Assembly: GCF_036997615.1 (NCBI RefSeq)
Contig: NZ_JAWLQA010000013.1
Strand: one strand, 5' to 3'
Source: Brachyspira sp949287565
GTDB lineage: Bacteria > Spirochaetota > Brachyspiria > Brachyspirales > Brachyspiraceae
DNA length: 64,000 bases
Part shown: in pieces, positions 27,640-37,843 of the stretch
Position numbering within the stretch: the first letter of the stretch is position 1
Layout: the number at the start of each line of letters is the position of its first letter
Made by a program: the position numbers and the translations under genes
The notes under the pieces: model-generated
The model's input: the letters and a program-made list of their open reading frames with translations, nothing else
The model's database searches: none
Told to the model about the DNA's origin: nothing

Positions 27640-30600
27640 TTATTTAAAATATTTTACACCATTTTCGAATATGTTATAAATATCTTTTGTAATGATGTTT
27701 TTGTATAAATTATTTCCGTATCTTTCACTATGTCCCATTTTACCCAATACTTTTCCGTCTTCTGAAATTATACCCTCTATAGCATAAACTGAACCATTAG
27801 GATTGAATCTGAACTCATTAGTAGGTTCTGATTCAAAGTTAACATACTGGGTAGCAACTTGTCCTTTTTTGATGAGCTCTTTTATAATATTTTCATCGGC
27901 AAAGAATCTGCCCTCACCATGAGAAACAGGAACAACTAATTCGCTTCCTACTGGTATATTATAAAGCCAAGGAGAATTGTTTGATACTACCTTTGTTGTT
28001 ACCATTTGAGAAATATGTCTTCCTATTTTATTGAATGTAAGAGTTGGAGAGTTTTCTGTGATATTTCCTATTTTTCCATAAGGAAGAAGTCCTGATTTTA
28101 TTAATGCCTGAAAACCATTGCATATACCCAAAACAAGCCCATCACGTTCTAATAATTTATGTATAGAATTTTTAATTTTTTCATTTGTAAGTATTGCAGA
28201 AATAAACTTTCCTGAACCGTCAGGCTCATCTGCAGCACTGAATCCTCCGGGAATCATAAATATTTGAGAATTATCTATTTTTTTAGACATCTCTTCAATA
28301 GATTCTTTTATATATTCTGGTTTAATGTTTCTAAATACAAAAATATCAGTATTAGCACCAGCATCAGAGAATGCTTTTTGAGTATCATATTCGCAGTTAG
28401 TACCTAAGAATGCCGCTATTAAAACATTAGGTTTAGCTGTTTTATTTTTGCATATAAATGGTGCTTCTCTTTTGTATTCAGCTAGCGGATAAGTTTCCAC
28501 ATCTTCATAAGTTTTATAAGGGAATACCGGAGATAATTTATCAAGCCATGATTTTTCTATTTCTTCTAAATCTACAGTTTCACCGCATACTTTTATTTTG
28601 TATTCATTTATAGTTTTTCCTATAAGTACAGCATTTTTATAATTTAATTCTTCTTTAGTTTCTACTATAAATGAAGCAGGCATTAAATTAAAGAAATAAA
28701 GCTCATCTTTTATATCAACACCTATTCTGTTACCGAAAGACATTTTTGTTATAGCTTCAGCAATGCCTCCGAATTTTATTGTATAAGCTGATAATATTTT
28801 TTTATCTTTTATATTTTGATGTATAAAGTCAAAATTCTCTTTTATTTCAGCAATATTAGGCATATAATTTTCTAGCATATTATGCTTTATTAAGTAAACA
28901 TAATTATTAGATGATTTAAACTCCGGAGATATAATATCTTTAGAGTTTACAGTTGATACTGCAAATGATATTAAAGTTGAAGGCACTGATATATTATTGA
29001 AAGTACCGCTCATAGAGTCTTTACCGCCTATAGCTGGTATATCAAATTCAGTTTGTGCATATATTGTACCAAGCAATGCCGAATAAACTTTACCCCATTT
29101 TTTAGCATCATTTCCTAATTTCTCAAAATATTCTTGGAATGATAATCTTATATTTTTATAATCAGCACCAATAGAAACAAGTTTTGACATTGATTCTATT
29201 ACAGAATATATACCGCCATGGAACTCTGACCATTTCATTATAGAAGGATTATAACCCCAAGATATAGCAGAGGCCGTATTTATTTCTTTGGCATTATTAT
29301 CGAATATAGGTATTTTTTGAATGCTTACATCGCTTGGAGTCATTTGGTATTTTCCGCCGAAAGGCATTAACACAGTTGTTGCCCCTATTGATGAGTCAAA
29401 CATTTCAATGAGTCCCTTTTGAGAAGCAACATTCAAATCTTCTATCATATTAAACCAATGAGAAGTTAGAGAACATGCATTCTTTGTGCTGAAAGGATTA
29501 TTTTCAAAATTAATATCTTTAAGAACTGCATTAGTTTCTTGTTTAGCACCATTAGTATCTAAAAACTTACGGCTTATATCTACAATCTTTTTGCCTTTCA
29601 AATACATTACAAGTCTGTTAGTATCTGTTATAGCTGCAACTTTTGTAGCTTCAATATTTTCTTCATTAGCAAGTTTTATAAATGTATCTGCATCTTTACT
29701 TTCAACAACAACAGCCATTCTCTCCTGAGATTCTGATATTGCTAATTCAGTACCATTCAAACCTAAATATTTAACTGGAAGTACATCAAGATTAATATCA
29801 ATTCCGTCAGATAATTCCCCTATAGCAACGGAAACACCGCCTGCACCAAAGTCATTACATTTTTTTATTAATTTAGTAACTTCTTTATTTCTGAATAATC
29901 TCTGTATTTTTCTTTCTTCCGGAGCATTACCTTTTTGTACTTCAGCACCGCAAAGTCTTAAAGATGTATCAGTATGGCTTTTTGATGAACCAGTAGCACC
30001 GCCGCATCCATCTCTTCCTGTTCTTCCTCCAAGCACTATAACTATATCGCCTGCTTTTGGTTTTTCTCTTCTTACATAACTCACAGGAACAGCACCAACA
30101 ACAGCACCTACTTCAAGTCTTTTTGCTTTATATCCTTCATCATATATTTCATTAACTAAACAAGTTGTAAGCCCTATTTGGTTACCGTAAGAAGAATATC
30201 CTGCTGCTGCAGTTGTAGTAATTTTCTTTTGAGGAAGTTTGCCGGCTAAAGTATCTTCTAGTTTTTCTAATGGATTAGCACTTCCTGTAACTCTTATTGC
30301 CTGATATACATAGCTTCTTCCAGAAAGCGGGTCTCTTATAGCTCCTCCCAAACAAGTAGAAGCACCTCCGAAAGGTTCAATCTCTGTAGGGTGATTATGA
30401 GTTTCATTTTTAAACATTAATAAATATTTTTCTGTTTTATTTTTTCCGTTCTCATCAACAGCATCAACATCTATATAAATAGAACATGCATTTATTTCAT
30501 CTGAAATTTCTAAATCTTCAAGTTTTCCTTTTTTCTTTATGTATTTAGCAGATACTGTTGCCATGTCCATTAAATTAATATCTCTTTTACTGTCAACATC

Positions 30601-31386
30601 TTCACCGTAAAGCTCTTTTCTCATACTATAATATCTATTAATAGCATTTAATATTACTTCTGAAAAATTACTCTTATCATTTTCTAATTTTACATCATTT
30701 ATTTTTGTCATGAATGTTGTATGGCGGCAATGATCTGACCAATATGTATCAAGAACTTTTATTTCTGTTTCAGTTGGGTTTCTTTTCTCTTCATTTTTGA
30801 AATAATTTTGTACGAACTCTATATCTTTATAAGTCATTGCCAAATCAAGAGTATCTCTGTATTTATGAAGTTCATCTATATTTAAATTAATGAAATTTTC
30901 TACATCTTTAATATCATCAGCTTTTTGATGAGGTTCTATTTCTAGCTTTTTTAAATCTTTTTCTCTGCTTTCTACTGGGTTAATATAGAACTTTTTTATT
31001 TTTTCTATTGTACTGTCATCTATATTGCCTTCAAAAATAACAACTTTTCCGCTTACTATAGTTACATCTTTTATATCATTATAAATAAGCTTCAAACATT
31101 GTAATGCTGAATCTGCTCTCTGATCGAATTGTCCTGGTAAATATTCAACTGCAAAATATTTTAAACCATCAAAATCTTTTTTTTCAACAATTTTATCAGT
31201 AGGAGGCTCTGAAAATATTACTTTAATTGAATTATTTAACTGACTTTCTTCAATATTAAAAATATCATAAACATTGAGAAGTCTTACATTACATTTTATT
31301 TTGAAATTCTCTTTTAATTGATTTTCTAATCTTTTAGCTTCCAAATTAAAGCCGTCTTTTTTTTCGATGAAAATACGATAGTTCAT
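27640..31386 (-). CDS. purL: Phosphoribosylformylglycinamidine synthase, large single-chain form
   Basis: 1248 residues. It converts FGAR, glutamine and ATP to FGAM in purine synthesis. Order: PurS-like N-terminus, linker with TYWSDHCRHTTF, two AIRS-type synthetase halves (ATP motif near NETHNHPTEIEPFGGASTC, shown here only as NETHNHPTEI), and a C-terminal glutaminase with Cys1089 (GICNGF), His1219 and Glu1221 (GHSER). Synthetase and glutaminase are fused, as in proteobacterial and clostridial large PurL. No other pur genes are in the window and no purine riboswitch was seen upstream. Confidence 0.95.
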   Translation of the reverse strand: MNYRIFIEKKDGFNLEAKRLENQLKENFKIKCNVRLLNVYDIFNIEESQLNNSIKVIFSEPPTDKIVEKKDFDGLKYFAVEYLPGQFDQRADSALQCLKLIYNDIKDVTIVSGKVVIFEGNIDDSTIEKIKKFYINPVESREKDLKKLEIEPHQKADDIKDVENFINLNIDELHKYRDTLDLAMTYKDIEFVQNYFKNEEKRNPTETEIKVLDTYWSDHCRHTTFMTKINDVKLENDKSNFSEVILNAINRYYSMRKELYGEDVDSKRDINLMDMATVSAKYIKKKGKLEDLEISDEINACSIYIDVDAVDENGKNKTEKYLLMFKNETHNHPTEIEPFGGASTCLGGAIRDPLSGRSYVYQAIRVTGSANPLEKLEDTLAGKLPQKKITTTAAAGYSSYGNQIGLTTCLVNEIYDEGYKAKRLEVGAVVGAVPVSYVRREKPKAGDIVIVLGGRTGRDGCGGATGSSKSHTDTSLRLCGAEVQKGNAPEERKIQRLFRNKEVTKLIKKCNDFGAGGVSVAIGELSDGIDINLDVLPVKYLGLNGTELAISESQERMAVVVESKDADTFIKLANEENIEATKVAAITDTNRLVMYLKGKKIVDISRKFLDTNGAKQETNAVLKDINFENNPFSTKNACSLTSHWFNMIEDLNVASQKGLIEMFDSSIGATTVLMPFGGKYQMTPSDVSIQKIPIFDNNAKEINTASAISWGYNPSIMKWSEFHGGIYSVIESMSKLVSIGADYKNIRLSFQEYFEKLGNDAKKWGKVYSALLGTIYAQTEFDIPAIGGKDSMSGTFNNISVPSTLISFAVSTVNSKDIISPEFKSSNNYVYLIKHNMLENYMPNIAEIKENFDFIHQNIKDKKILSAYTIKFGGIAEAITKMSFGNRIGVDIKDELYFFNLMPASFIVETKEELNYKNAVLIGKTINEYKIKVCGETVDLEEIEKSWLDKLSPVFPYKTYEDVETYPLAEYKREAPFICKNKTAKPNVLIAAFLGTNCEYDTQKAFSDAGANTDIFVFRNIKPEYIKESIEEMSKKIDNSQIFMIPGGFSAADEPDGSGKFISAILTNEKIKNSIHKLLERDGLVLGICNGFQALIKSGLLPYGKIGNITENSPTLTFNKIGRHISQMVTTKVVSNNSPWLYNIPVGSELVVPVSHGEGRFFADENIIKELIKKGQVATQYVNFESEPTNEFRFNPNGSVYAIEGIISEDGKVLGKMGHSERYGNNLYKNIITKDIYNIFENGVKYFK

Positions 31387-31466
31387 TGATATAATTTCCT
31401 AATTTTAAATTTTTAATATAATGATTATATATGTAATAGTTATTATATCAAGAATATAATTTTTAT

Positions 31467-32861
31467 TTATTCATTATTTACAATAAAATATTCATGACCA
31501 TCTTTTGTAAAATAGTATGTATTTATAGGAGAATCAAATTTTTTAAGCATTTCTTTTGCTTTATTATATGAAATATTTATATATTCATTTTGTTCTACTT
31601 CTTCTTTTTTATTATCATATATCTTTGAATAATCATAATAAGGATTATTATCTAAACATTCATTCCAAAAATTTGTATCCATAATTTCATCTATAAAAAG
31701 TAGAAAATTTTCTTTGGCTTCTAACAATGTATTATCTCTGTATATAGTAAACAGTCTATCTTTAGCATTAGAAATTGCATTTATATATAATTCTTTTGGA
31801 TTTTCTTTTTCATTAAAAAATATATCTTTATCAAATTTTTTAATTTCATCTAATAACTGATTCGCTTTATTTACTGCATCTTTATCAACTTTTTTCATTT
31901 TCAAATAAGAATTATATTTTATTAATTTTATCATATTTAATAATTCTTTAGAAAAAGTACATATTTTATAACTATACTCCGCATTTTGTAATTCTTTCTT
32001 TAAAAGTTCATCTAAATTTTTGAGTTTACTTTCATAGAAAAATTCATCAGTTTTTATACTATCAATATTAAAATTATTCAATTCTTTTTTATAGAAGTAA
32101 TATATCTGATTAATATCATCTTCCAATCTATCTAAATTTATAATTTGTTCATTTCCTACATACTGCAAATTTGATATATATAATATTTTTTCTGTTGCTG
32201 CTTCTAATTTTGCTTCATGTTCATTTTTAAAATGCTGTAATATTTTATCCAAAATATTTGATATATTGGATAACTGACTAGATATTTCAGACATATAATG
32301 CTGACCAACTACTATGGAAAGTACAGCAAATACAGCCTGAGGTCCTATAATGGCTATTGAATCTGCTTCTTCAAATCCAGCATGACCAGTTATTTTTCCT
32401 GTAACTTCATCAATAATAGGAGAACCAATAGTGCCATCATTATATTCCATTAAAATATTAGGATCAACTGTTGCTTTATATAATTTAGATATTTGAAAAT
32501 GTTGTAATAATCCTATAAGACCTTGTACTCCAAATTTTGTTGCAGTATCTATTATAGGAGTTAAACTTTTATCGTTTTTATTTATTTCAAAAATTGATGA
32601 ATTGTTAATAAGTGTTTTATTTTCTAATTCTGTTTTAATATCTGTTAAATCAAATCGTAAATTTGTATTAATATCTATTAGAGAAACTGAATCATTATTT
32701 TTCAAATAACTATTATTGATATTTAAAAAAGCATCAAAAGCATTAATAATATTTTTACTATCATTATCTTTTGTATTATTATTTTTACTTACTTTTATTA
32801 ATATAAAAACAAGTAAAATAATTATTACGGCTAAAAAAGAAACTAATATAATTGTAATCAT
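31467..32861 (-). CDS. Hypothetical protein with one N-terminal membrane segment
   Basis: 464 residues. A strongly hydrophobic N-terminus (residues 2-24) is followed by an Asn/Asp-rich linker. A small hydrophobic, Gly-containing patch around residues 170-190 (IAIIGPQAVFAVLSIVVG) precedes a long, mostly helical Lys/Glu-rich part that may form coiled coils. I recognise no family. It is monocistronic, about 80 bp upstream of purL; the 280 bp on its other side hold no gene I can see. Confidence 0.6.
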   Translation of the reverse strand: MITIILVSFLAVIIILLVFILIKVSKNNNTKDNDSKNIINAFDAFLNINNSYLKNNDSVSLIDINTNLRFDLTDIKTELENKTLINNSSIFEINKNDKSLTPIIDTATKFGVQGLIGLLQHFQISKLYKATVDPNILMEYNDGTIGSPIIDEVTGKITGHAGFEEADSIAIIGPQAVFAVLSIVVGQHYMSEISSQLSNISNILDKILQHFKNEHEAKLEAATEKILYISNLQYVGNEQIINLDRLEDDINQIYYFYKKELNNFNIDSIKTDEFFYESKLKNLDELLKKELQNAEYSYKICTFSKELLNMIKLIKYNSYLKMKKVDKDAVNKANQLLDEIKKFDKDIFFNEKENPKELYINAISNAKDRLFTIYRDNTLLEAKENFLLFIDEIMDTNFWNECLDNNPYYDYSKIYDNKKEEVEQNEYINISYNKAKEMLKKFDSPINTYYFTKDGHEYFIVNNE

Positions 32862-33140
32862 ATAAATAACCTCTCTTTATGGATATTTTTAATATTTAAC
32901 TATATTATATATGTAATGATTATTATATCAATAGTTGATTTTATTTATAATTAATAAATATTTGTAATATGAAATTTTATATATATTTATTAAAAATACT
33001 GTAAATAATAATGTTTTGATATTTTTTATTTATAGTTCATTATTTTTTATATTATTACTTATATAAGCAGATAATAAGTATTTTTAATTTTTATATTAAT
33101 GTTATAATATTAATATGAATTTTGATTATAAGGCTATTAA

Positions 33141-33524
33141 ATGAAAATATCTCATATTGCCATTTGGGCTAAAGATTTAGAAAAAGTTAAGAATTTTTAT
33201 ATTAAATATTTTAACTGTAAATGCAATGATAAATATGTTAATGAAAAGAAGGGTTTTGAATCATATTTTCTTACATTTGATGATAACTGCAGACTCGAAA
33301 TAATGAGCAGAAAAGATATAAAGGAAAGAAATACTAATGATGAAATATACGGATTTGCTCATATTGCTATATCTGTAGGAAGCAAAGAGAAAGTTGACAG
33401 CCTTACAGAAGAATTGGAAAAAGATGGATTTAAAATTGCATCATATCCTAGAACTACAGGAGACGGATATTATGAAAGTGTAGTTCTTGATATTGAAAAT
33501 AATAAAATAGAAATAACAATTTAA
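33141..33524 (+). CDS. VOC-fold (glyoxalase/bleomycin-resistance-like) protein
   Basis: 127 residues. The fold is indicated by MKISHIAIWAKDLEKVKNFY at the start, EIMSR and FAHIAISVGS in the middle, and VVLDIENNKIEI at the end. Metal ligands would be His5, Glu (LEIM), His (AHIAI) and the last Glu. The substrate is unknown. An extended -10 (TGTTATAAT) lies at 33100-33108. The gene is 17 bp from the amidohydrolase gene, so the two may form an operon. Confidence 0.85.
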   Translation: MKISHIAIWAKDLEKVKNFYIKYFNCKCNDKYVNEKKGFESYFLTFDDNCRLEIMSRKDIKERNTNDEIYGFAHIAISVGSKEKVDSLTEELEKDGFKIASYPRTTGDGYYESVVLDIENNKIEITI

Positions 33525-33541
33525 TTATTAAGGGGATTAAA

Positions 33542-35239
33542 ATGAAAAAAGTATATTTCTTTATTTTTTGTTTATTTATAGGAATATTTATTAATTCATG
33601 CCATGATAAAATTACTCATCAAATAAAAGTTTATCATAATGGAAACATACTTACTATGCAAGGCGATGAACCAGTTTATGCTAGAGCAATAGAGATAAGA
33701 GATAACACAATAATGAAAGTTGTTTATACAGAAGAAGATGAAAAAAGCATTGTAAATAATGTATATGCAGAAGTAGTGGATTTGCAAGGTAAAACATTAA
33801 TGCCAGGATTCATAGATTCTCATAGCCATTTGGTAAGATTTGCTCAGGCTCTTACAACAGTAGATTTAACAGGCTCTACTAATCTACTTGAAATAGCTCA
33901 AAGAATTACTAACTATATAGAAATAAATAAATTAGCACCTGATGCTTGGGTTGTGGGATTCGGTTATGATAATAATTTACTTCCTGATAAGAAAAATCCT
34001 AACAGAGATGATTTGGATAAAATCTCTACTACTCATCCAATATTCATAACTCATGCTTCAGGACATGTAGGAGCAATGAATTCAAAAGCATTGGAAGAGT
34101 TTGGAGTCGATGAAAATACACCTGATATAGAAGGCGGAGTAATAGAGAGATATCCAGACAGCAGAAAGCCTACAGGATATATGGAAGAAACTGCATTTTT
34201 ACATTATGCCAATAGCATTAATTTTGAATTAACTGATGAAGACTTGATGAGATTTGTGAATCAAGCTGAAGATGTCTATTTAGGATACGGTATTACAACT
34301 GCACAAGATGCTTTACTATCAACTGCAGAATTTCCTCTTGTAAATAATATGATAACTAATAATAGATTTAGAATAGATATTATAGGATTTATAGATTTAA
34401 AAAATTCTGACTCTATAGTAGAAACTAATAGAGAAATGGTGGGAAAATACAAAAATAGATTTAAAATAGGAGGCTATAAAATATTTTTAGATGGTTCTCC
34501 TCAGGCAAAAACTGCATGGCTAGAACAGCCTTATGTAAGCGGCCCTGCAAGATACAGAGGATATGGAATATATAGTAATGCAGCAGTAGAAAAATACGTT
34601 GAAAAAGCATTAGATGATGAAATGCAGCTTCAGGCTCATTGTAACGGAGATGCTGCAGCAGATCAGTATATAAATGCATTCAGCAATGTTATGCAAAGAA
34701 GAAATACCACTAACAATTACAGAGCAGTTTTAGTTCATAGCCAAATTATAAGAGATGAACAATATATATCAATGTCAAATCTAAATATCATACCTTCAAT
34801 ATTCGTAGCACATGTTTATCATTGGGGCGATGTACATATAGCTAATTTGGGAATGGAAAGAGCTTCACAGATAAGTGCATCAAAAACAGCATTAAATAAT
34901 AATCTAGCTTTCACATATCATCAGGACACACCTGTTATAAAACCCGATATGCTTGAAACTATTTGGTGTGCAGTCAATAGAATAACAAAAAACGGTGTAT
35001 TGCTAGGAGATAATCAAAAAGTTACGCCTTATGAGGCTTTAAAGGCTATAACTATTAATGCTGCTTATCAAAATAAAGAAGAAGATTTAAAAGGAAGTAT
35101 TGAAGAAGGAAAATTGGCTGATTTAGTGATATTAAGCGATAATCCTTTAACCTGTGAACCTATGAAGATAAAAGATATAGAAGTAATTGAAACTATAAAA
35201 GAAGGAAAAACTTTATATACAAAAAAACCTGCTTTATAA
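33542..35239 (+). CDS. Amidohydrolase family lipoprotein (YtcJ-like)
   Basis: 565 residues. A type II signal peptide with INSC lipobox means membrane anchoring, which is less usual for this family. The metal site GFIDSHSHLV begins the TIM barrel; the carboxylated-Lys region, the His of LQAHCNGDAA and LVHSQII, and a late Asp in YHQDTP follow. PYEALKAITINAA and EEGKLADLVIL are the typical C-terminal signatures. It resembles the exo-enzyme type imidazolonepropionase/YtcJ group. The substrate is unknown. A strong terminator follows. Confidence 0.85.
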   Translation: MKKVYFFIFCLFIGIFINSCHDKITHQIKVYHNGNILTMQGDEPVYARAIEIRDNTIMKVVYTEEDEKSIVNNVYAEVVDLQGKTLMPGFIDSHSHLVRFAQALTTVDLTGSTNLLEIAQRITNYIEINKLAPDAWVVGFGYDNNLLPDKKNPNRDDLDKISTTHPIFITHASGHVGAMNSKALEEFGVDENTPDIEGGVIERYPDSRKPTGYMEETAFLHYANSINFELTDEDLMRFVNQAEDVYLGYGITTAQDALLSTAEFPLVNNMITNNRFRIDIIGFIDLKNSDSIVETNREMVGKYKNRFKIGGYKIFLDGSPQAKTAWLEQPYVSGPARYRGYGIYSNAAVEKYVEKALDDEMQLQAHCNGDAAADQYINAFSNVMQRRNTTNNYRAVLVHSQIIRDEQYISMSNLNIIPSIFVAHVYHWGDVHIANLGMERASQISASKTALNNNLAFTYHQDTPVIKPDMLETIWCAVNRITKNGVLLGDNQKVTPYEALKAITINAAYQNKEEDLKGSIEEGKLADLVILSDNPLTCEPMKIKDIEVIETIKEGKTLYTKKPAL

Positions 35240-35258
35240 TTTACTAAATAAAAATAAC

Positions 35259-35308
35259 AAATTACTGCATTCATTATTTTTTATAATAATAGATGCAGTA
35301 ATTTTTTT
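35259..35308 (+). terminator. Rho-independent terminator
   Basis: A 12-bp perfect stem AAATTACTGCAT (35259-35270) / ATGCAGTAATTT (35293-35304), followed by T residues. The AT-rich gap from here to 35515 holds nothing else I recognise. Confidence 0.9.
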
Positions 35309-35515
35309 ATATTAAAATATTATATTTTTAAATTTCTAAAATTGATTTGCATTAAAAAATTTTTATATATAATTTATTTGCTTGATCTATTAGGTTTAAA
35401 TCATAATTAATTTTATTTATTATATTTAATAATTAACAATAAATATAATAAATAAAAATTAGTATTTATTATAAATTCAGCAATTATATTTAATATTAAA
35501 AATAGTACATAAAAT

Positions 35516-35544
35516 TTGATTTTTGATATTTTTTTTACTATACT
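35516..35544 (+). promoter_or_regulatory. Predicted promoter of the EF-G-like gene
   Basis: TTGATT (35516-35521), 17-nt spacer, TATACT (35539-35544). The resulting leader is about 115 nt and ends in AAAGGAGG. Confidence 0.55.
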
Positions 35545-35665
35545 TGAGTTATCATGCATTACTTAGTTTTCTATGAATCAGCTTATTCTTTAAGCTTCTT
35601 TAGAAACAAATCAAATAATCTATTATATCATCAAAATAATTTCTATTACCAAAGGAGGAATGTTT

Positions 35666-37756
35666 ATGGGAAAAATATATAACCCAGAAAGTATTCGTAA
35701 TGTTGCACTTCTAGGGCATGTAGGAAGCGGTAAAACTAGTTTGAATGAAGCCTTACTCTATAGAGCTAAATCTATAGATAAAAAAGGTGAAATCGAAAGA
35801 GGAACTACAGTCAGTGACTATACAGACGAAGAAATTAAGCAAAAGATGTCCATTAGAACTTCTTTAAGTTTTATAGAATGGAATGATCATAAAATTAATT
35901 TGCTGGACATTCCTGGGTCTGGTGATTTTAGCGGTGAAATTAACCCTGCTTTAAGAGTAGCTGAATCTTGTATCGTTGTTATAGATGCAGAATTTGGTAT
36001 ACAAATAGAAACTGAAAAACATTGGCAAATGGCTAATAATTTCAGAAGACCTAGAATAGTATTTATCAATAAAATAGATAAAGAAATGGTTGATCATAAA
36101 GCTTTATTAGAGAAAATCGAAAATAACTTTAAAGAACCGCCTGTAGTTCCTATACAAATACCTATGGGTAATGGTAAAGATTTTAAAGGTATAATAGATG
36201 TTATTTATCATAAAGCGTTTTTCAGAGATGAACATGGAAAAATTGTAGAGGCAGAAATACCTGAAGAATATTATGAAGAGTATAGAGCAACTCGCGACAG
36301 ATTAAAAGAATTGGTATGCGAAGTTGATGATAGTCTTATGGAAAGGTATTTAGACGGCGGAAAATTTACAGATGAAGAATATATCGAAGCTTTAACAAAA
36401 TCTATACTTCAATATAAAGTAGTACCTATACTTTTCGGTACATCTATAAGAGATATAGGTATGGGAGCTTTACTCGATACTATTATCAGATATATGCCTT
36501 CTCCTTCTTATGTACCTGTTACAGATGGTACTGATCTTTTAACTAATGAACCTGCAACAAGAACTATATTAGGTGATAATAATCCTTTTGCAGCATTTGT
36601 ATTTAAAACTACTATAGACCAATATGCTGGAAGAATATCATTCTTTAAAGTTCGTTCAGGAAGCATAAAAAGCGGAGATGAAATATACAATTCAAGAACA
36701 GGAAAGAAAGAAAAAGTTTCTCATATATATATGGCTAGAGGAAAAAAACAAATAGAAAGTGATACTATTACAGCAGGAGATATAGGAGTATTGGCAAAAC
36801 TTTCAGACTGCAGAACAGGTGATACTATAAGTACTCCATCTGCTCCATTCCAATTCCTACCTCTTAAAGTACCTCAGCCTATATACTTTACAGCTATTAA
36901 AATATTGAAAAATGATATAAAAGCTCTTGAAGTTCTTGATACTATAGCTCAGGAAGATTTAACATTCAATGTAGAGTATGACAGCGAAACTAAAGAAACT
37001 ATTATCAAAGCTATGGGTGCTTTACAGGTAAAATTAGCATTAGAAAGAGTAATATCTCTTACTAAAGCAGAAATAGAACAAAGCGTTCCTAGGGTAGCTT
37101 ATAGAGAAACTATAAGAAAACAGGCTCAGGCTCAATATAGACATAAAAAACAATCCGGAGGAAGCGGACAATTTGGAGAAGTTCATTTAGAAGTTTCACC
37201 TCTTCCACGTGACGGCGGTTTTGAATTTATAAACGATATATTTGGAGGAGCTATACCTAAACAGTATATACCGGGAGTAGAAAAAGGTATACAGGATGCA
37301 TTGGCACAAGGACCTTTAGGTAAATATCCTATGGTTGATATTAAAGTAAGACTATTTGACGGTAAATACCATGATGTAGACTCTAACGAATTGTCATTTA
37401 GAATAGCAGGTTCTATGGCAGCAAAAGAAGCATTCAAAAATGCAAGCCCTGTATTATTAGAGCCTGTAATGAAAGTTACAGTTTATGTGCCTGAAGAGTT
37501 TACTGGTTCTATAATGAATGAACTTACAGGTAAAAGAGGCAAAATTTTAGGTATGGAGGCAGCATCTAATACAATACAAATGATTAAAGCCGAAGTGCCG
37601 CTATCTGAAATGCTTACTTATTCTATAGAGATGAAAGCATCTACTTCAGGAAGAGGTACTTTTGAAATGGAGCATTCTCACTATCAAGAGCTTACAGGTC
37701 CTTTAGCTGATAAGGTTATAGAGGAAAGAAAAGCATTGCTTGGCAGCGGAGAATAA
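35666..37756 (+). CDS. Elongation factor G-like GTPase (EF-G2 type)
   Basis: 696 residues from the ATG at 35666, 8 nt after AAAGGAGG; the ATG at 35660 is too close. EF-G domain order is complete. G1 is GHVGSGKT (17-24), G4 is NKID. G3 reads DIPGSGDF (81-88) rather than the canonical DTPGHVDF, so the catalytic His is absent. This is typical of the EF-G-2/EF-G-like paralogue group, whose role differs from canonical translocation. A second, canonical fusA should be elsewhere. A hairpin terminator follows. Confidence 0.88.
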   Translation: MGKIYNPESIRNVALLGHVGSGKTSLNEALLYRAKSIDKKGEIERGTTVSDYTDEEIKQKMSIRTSLSFIEWNDHKINLLDIPGSGDFSGEINPALRVAESCIVVIDAEFGIQIETEKHWQMANNFRRPRIVFINKIDKEMVDHKALLEKIENNFKEPPVVPIQIPMGNGKDFKGIIDVIYHKAFFRDEHGKIVEAEIPEEYYEEYRATRDRLKELVCEVDDSLMERYLDGGKFTDEEYIEALTKSILQYKVVPILFGTSIRDIGMGALLDTIIRYMPSPSYVPVTDGTDLLTNEPATRTILGDNNPFAAFVFKTTIDQYAGRISFFKVRSGSIKSGDEIYNSRTGKKEKVSHIYMARGKKQIESDTITAGDIGVLAKLSDCRTGDTISTPSAPFQFLPLKVPQPIYFTAIKILKNDIKALEVLDTIAQEDLTFNVEYDSETKETIIKAMGALQVKLALERVISLTKAEIEQSVPRVAYRETIRKQAQAQYRHKKQSGGSGQFGEVHLEVSPLPRDGGFEFINDIFGGAIPKQYIPGVEKGIQDALAQGPLGKYPMVDIKVRLFDGKYHDVDSNELSFRIAGSMAAKEAFKNASPVLLEPVMKVTVYVPEEFTGSIMNELTGKRGKILGMEAASNTIQMIKAEVPLSEMLTYSIEMKASTSGRGTFEMEHSHYQELTGPLADKVIEERKALLGSGE

Positions 37757-37767
37757 AATTAGGGTTT

Positions 37768-37803
37768 AGTATATAAAAATAAAGTTGATATTTTTTATAT
37801 ACT
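37768..37803 (+). terminator. AT-rich hairpin after the EF-G-like gene
   Basis: AGTATATAAAAA (37768-37779) pairs perfectly with TTTTTATATACT (37792-37803). There is no long T-tail beyond the stem, so termination is moderately likely. Confidence 0.55.
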
Positions 37804-37843
37804 ATCATATAATATTAGAATATGTATAAAACTAGGAGATTGT

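Noticed and set aside
31387..31466. Purine riboswitch upstream of purL
   Set aside because: The leader is short and AT-rich with none of the conserved loop sequences of purine or PRPP riboswitches.
35554..35682. 42-codon upstream ORF in the EF-G-like gene leader, overlapping its start
   Set aside because: Weak GAG-only site and no recognisable attenuator pattern; not enough to call.
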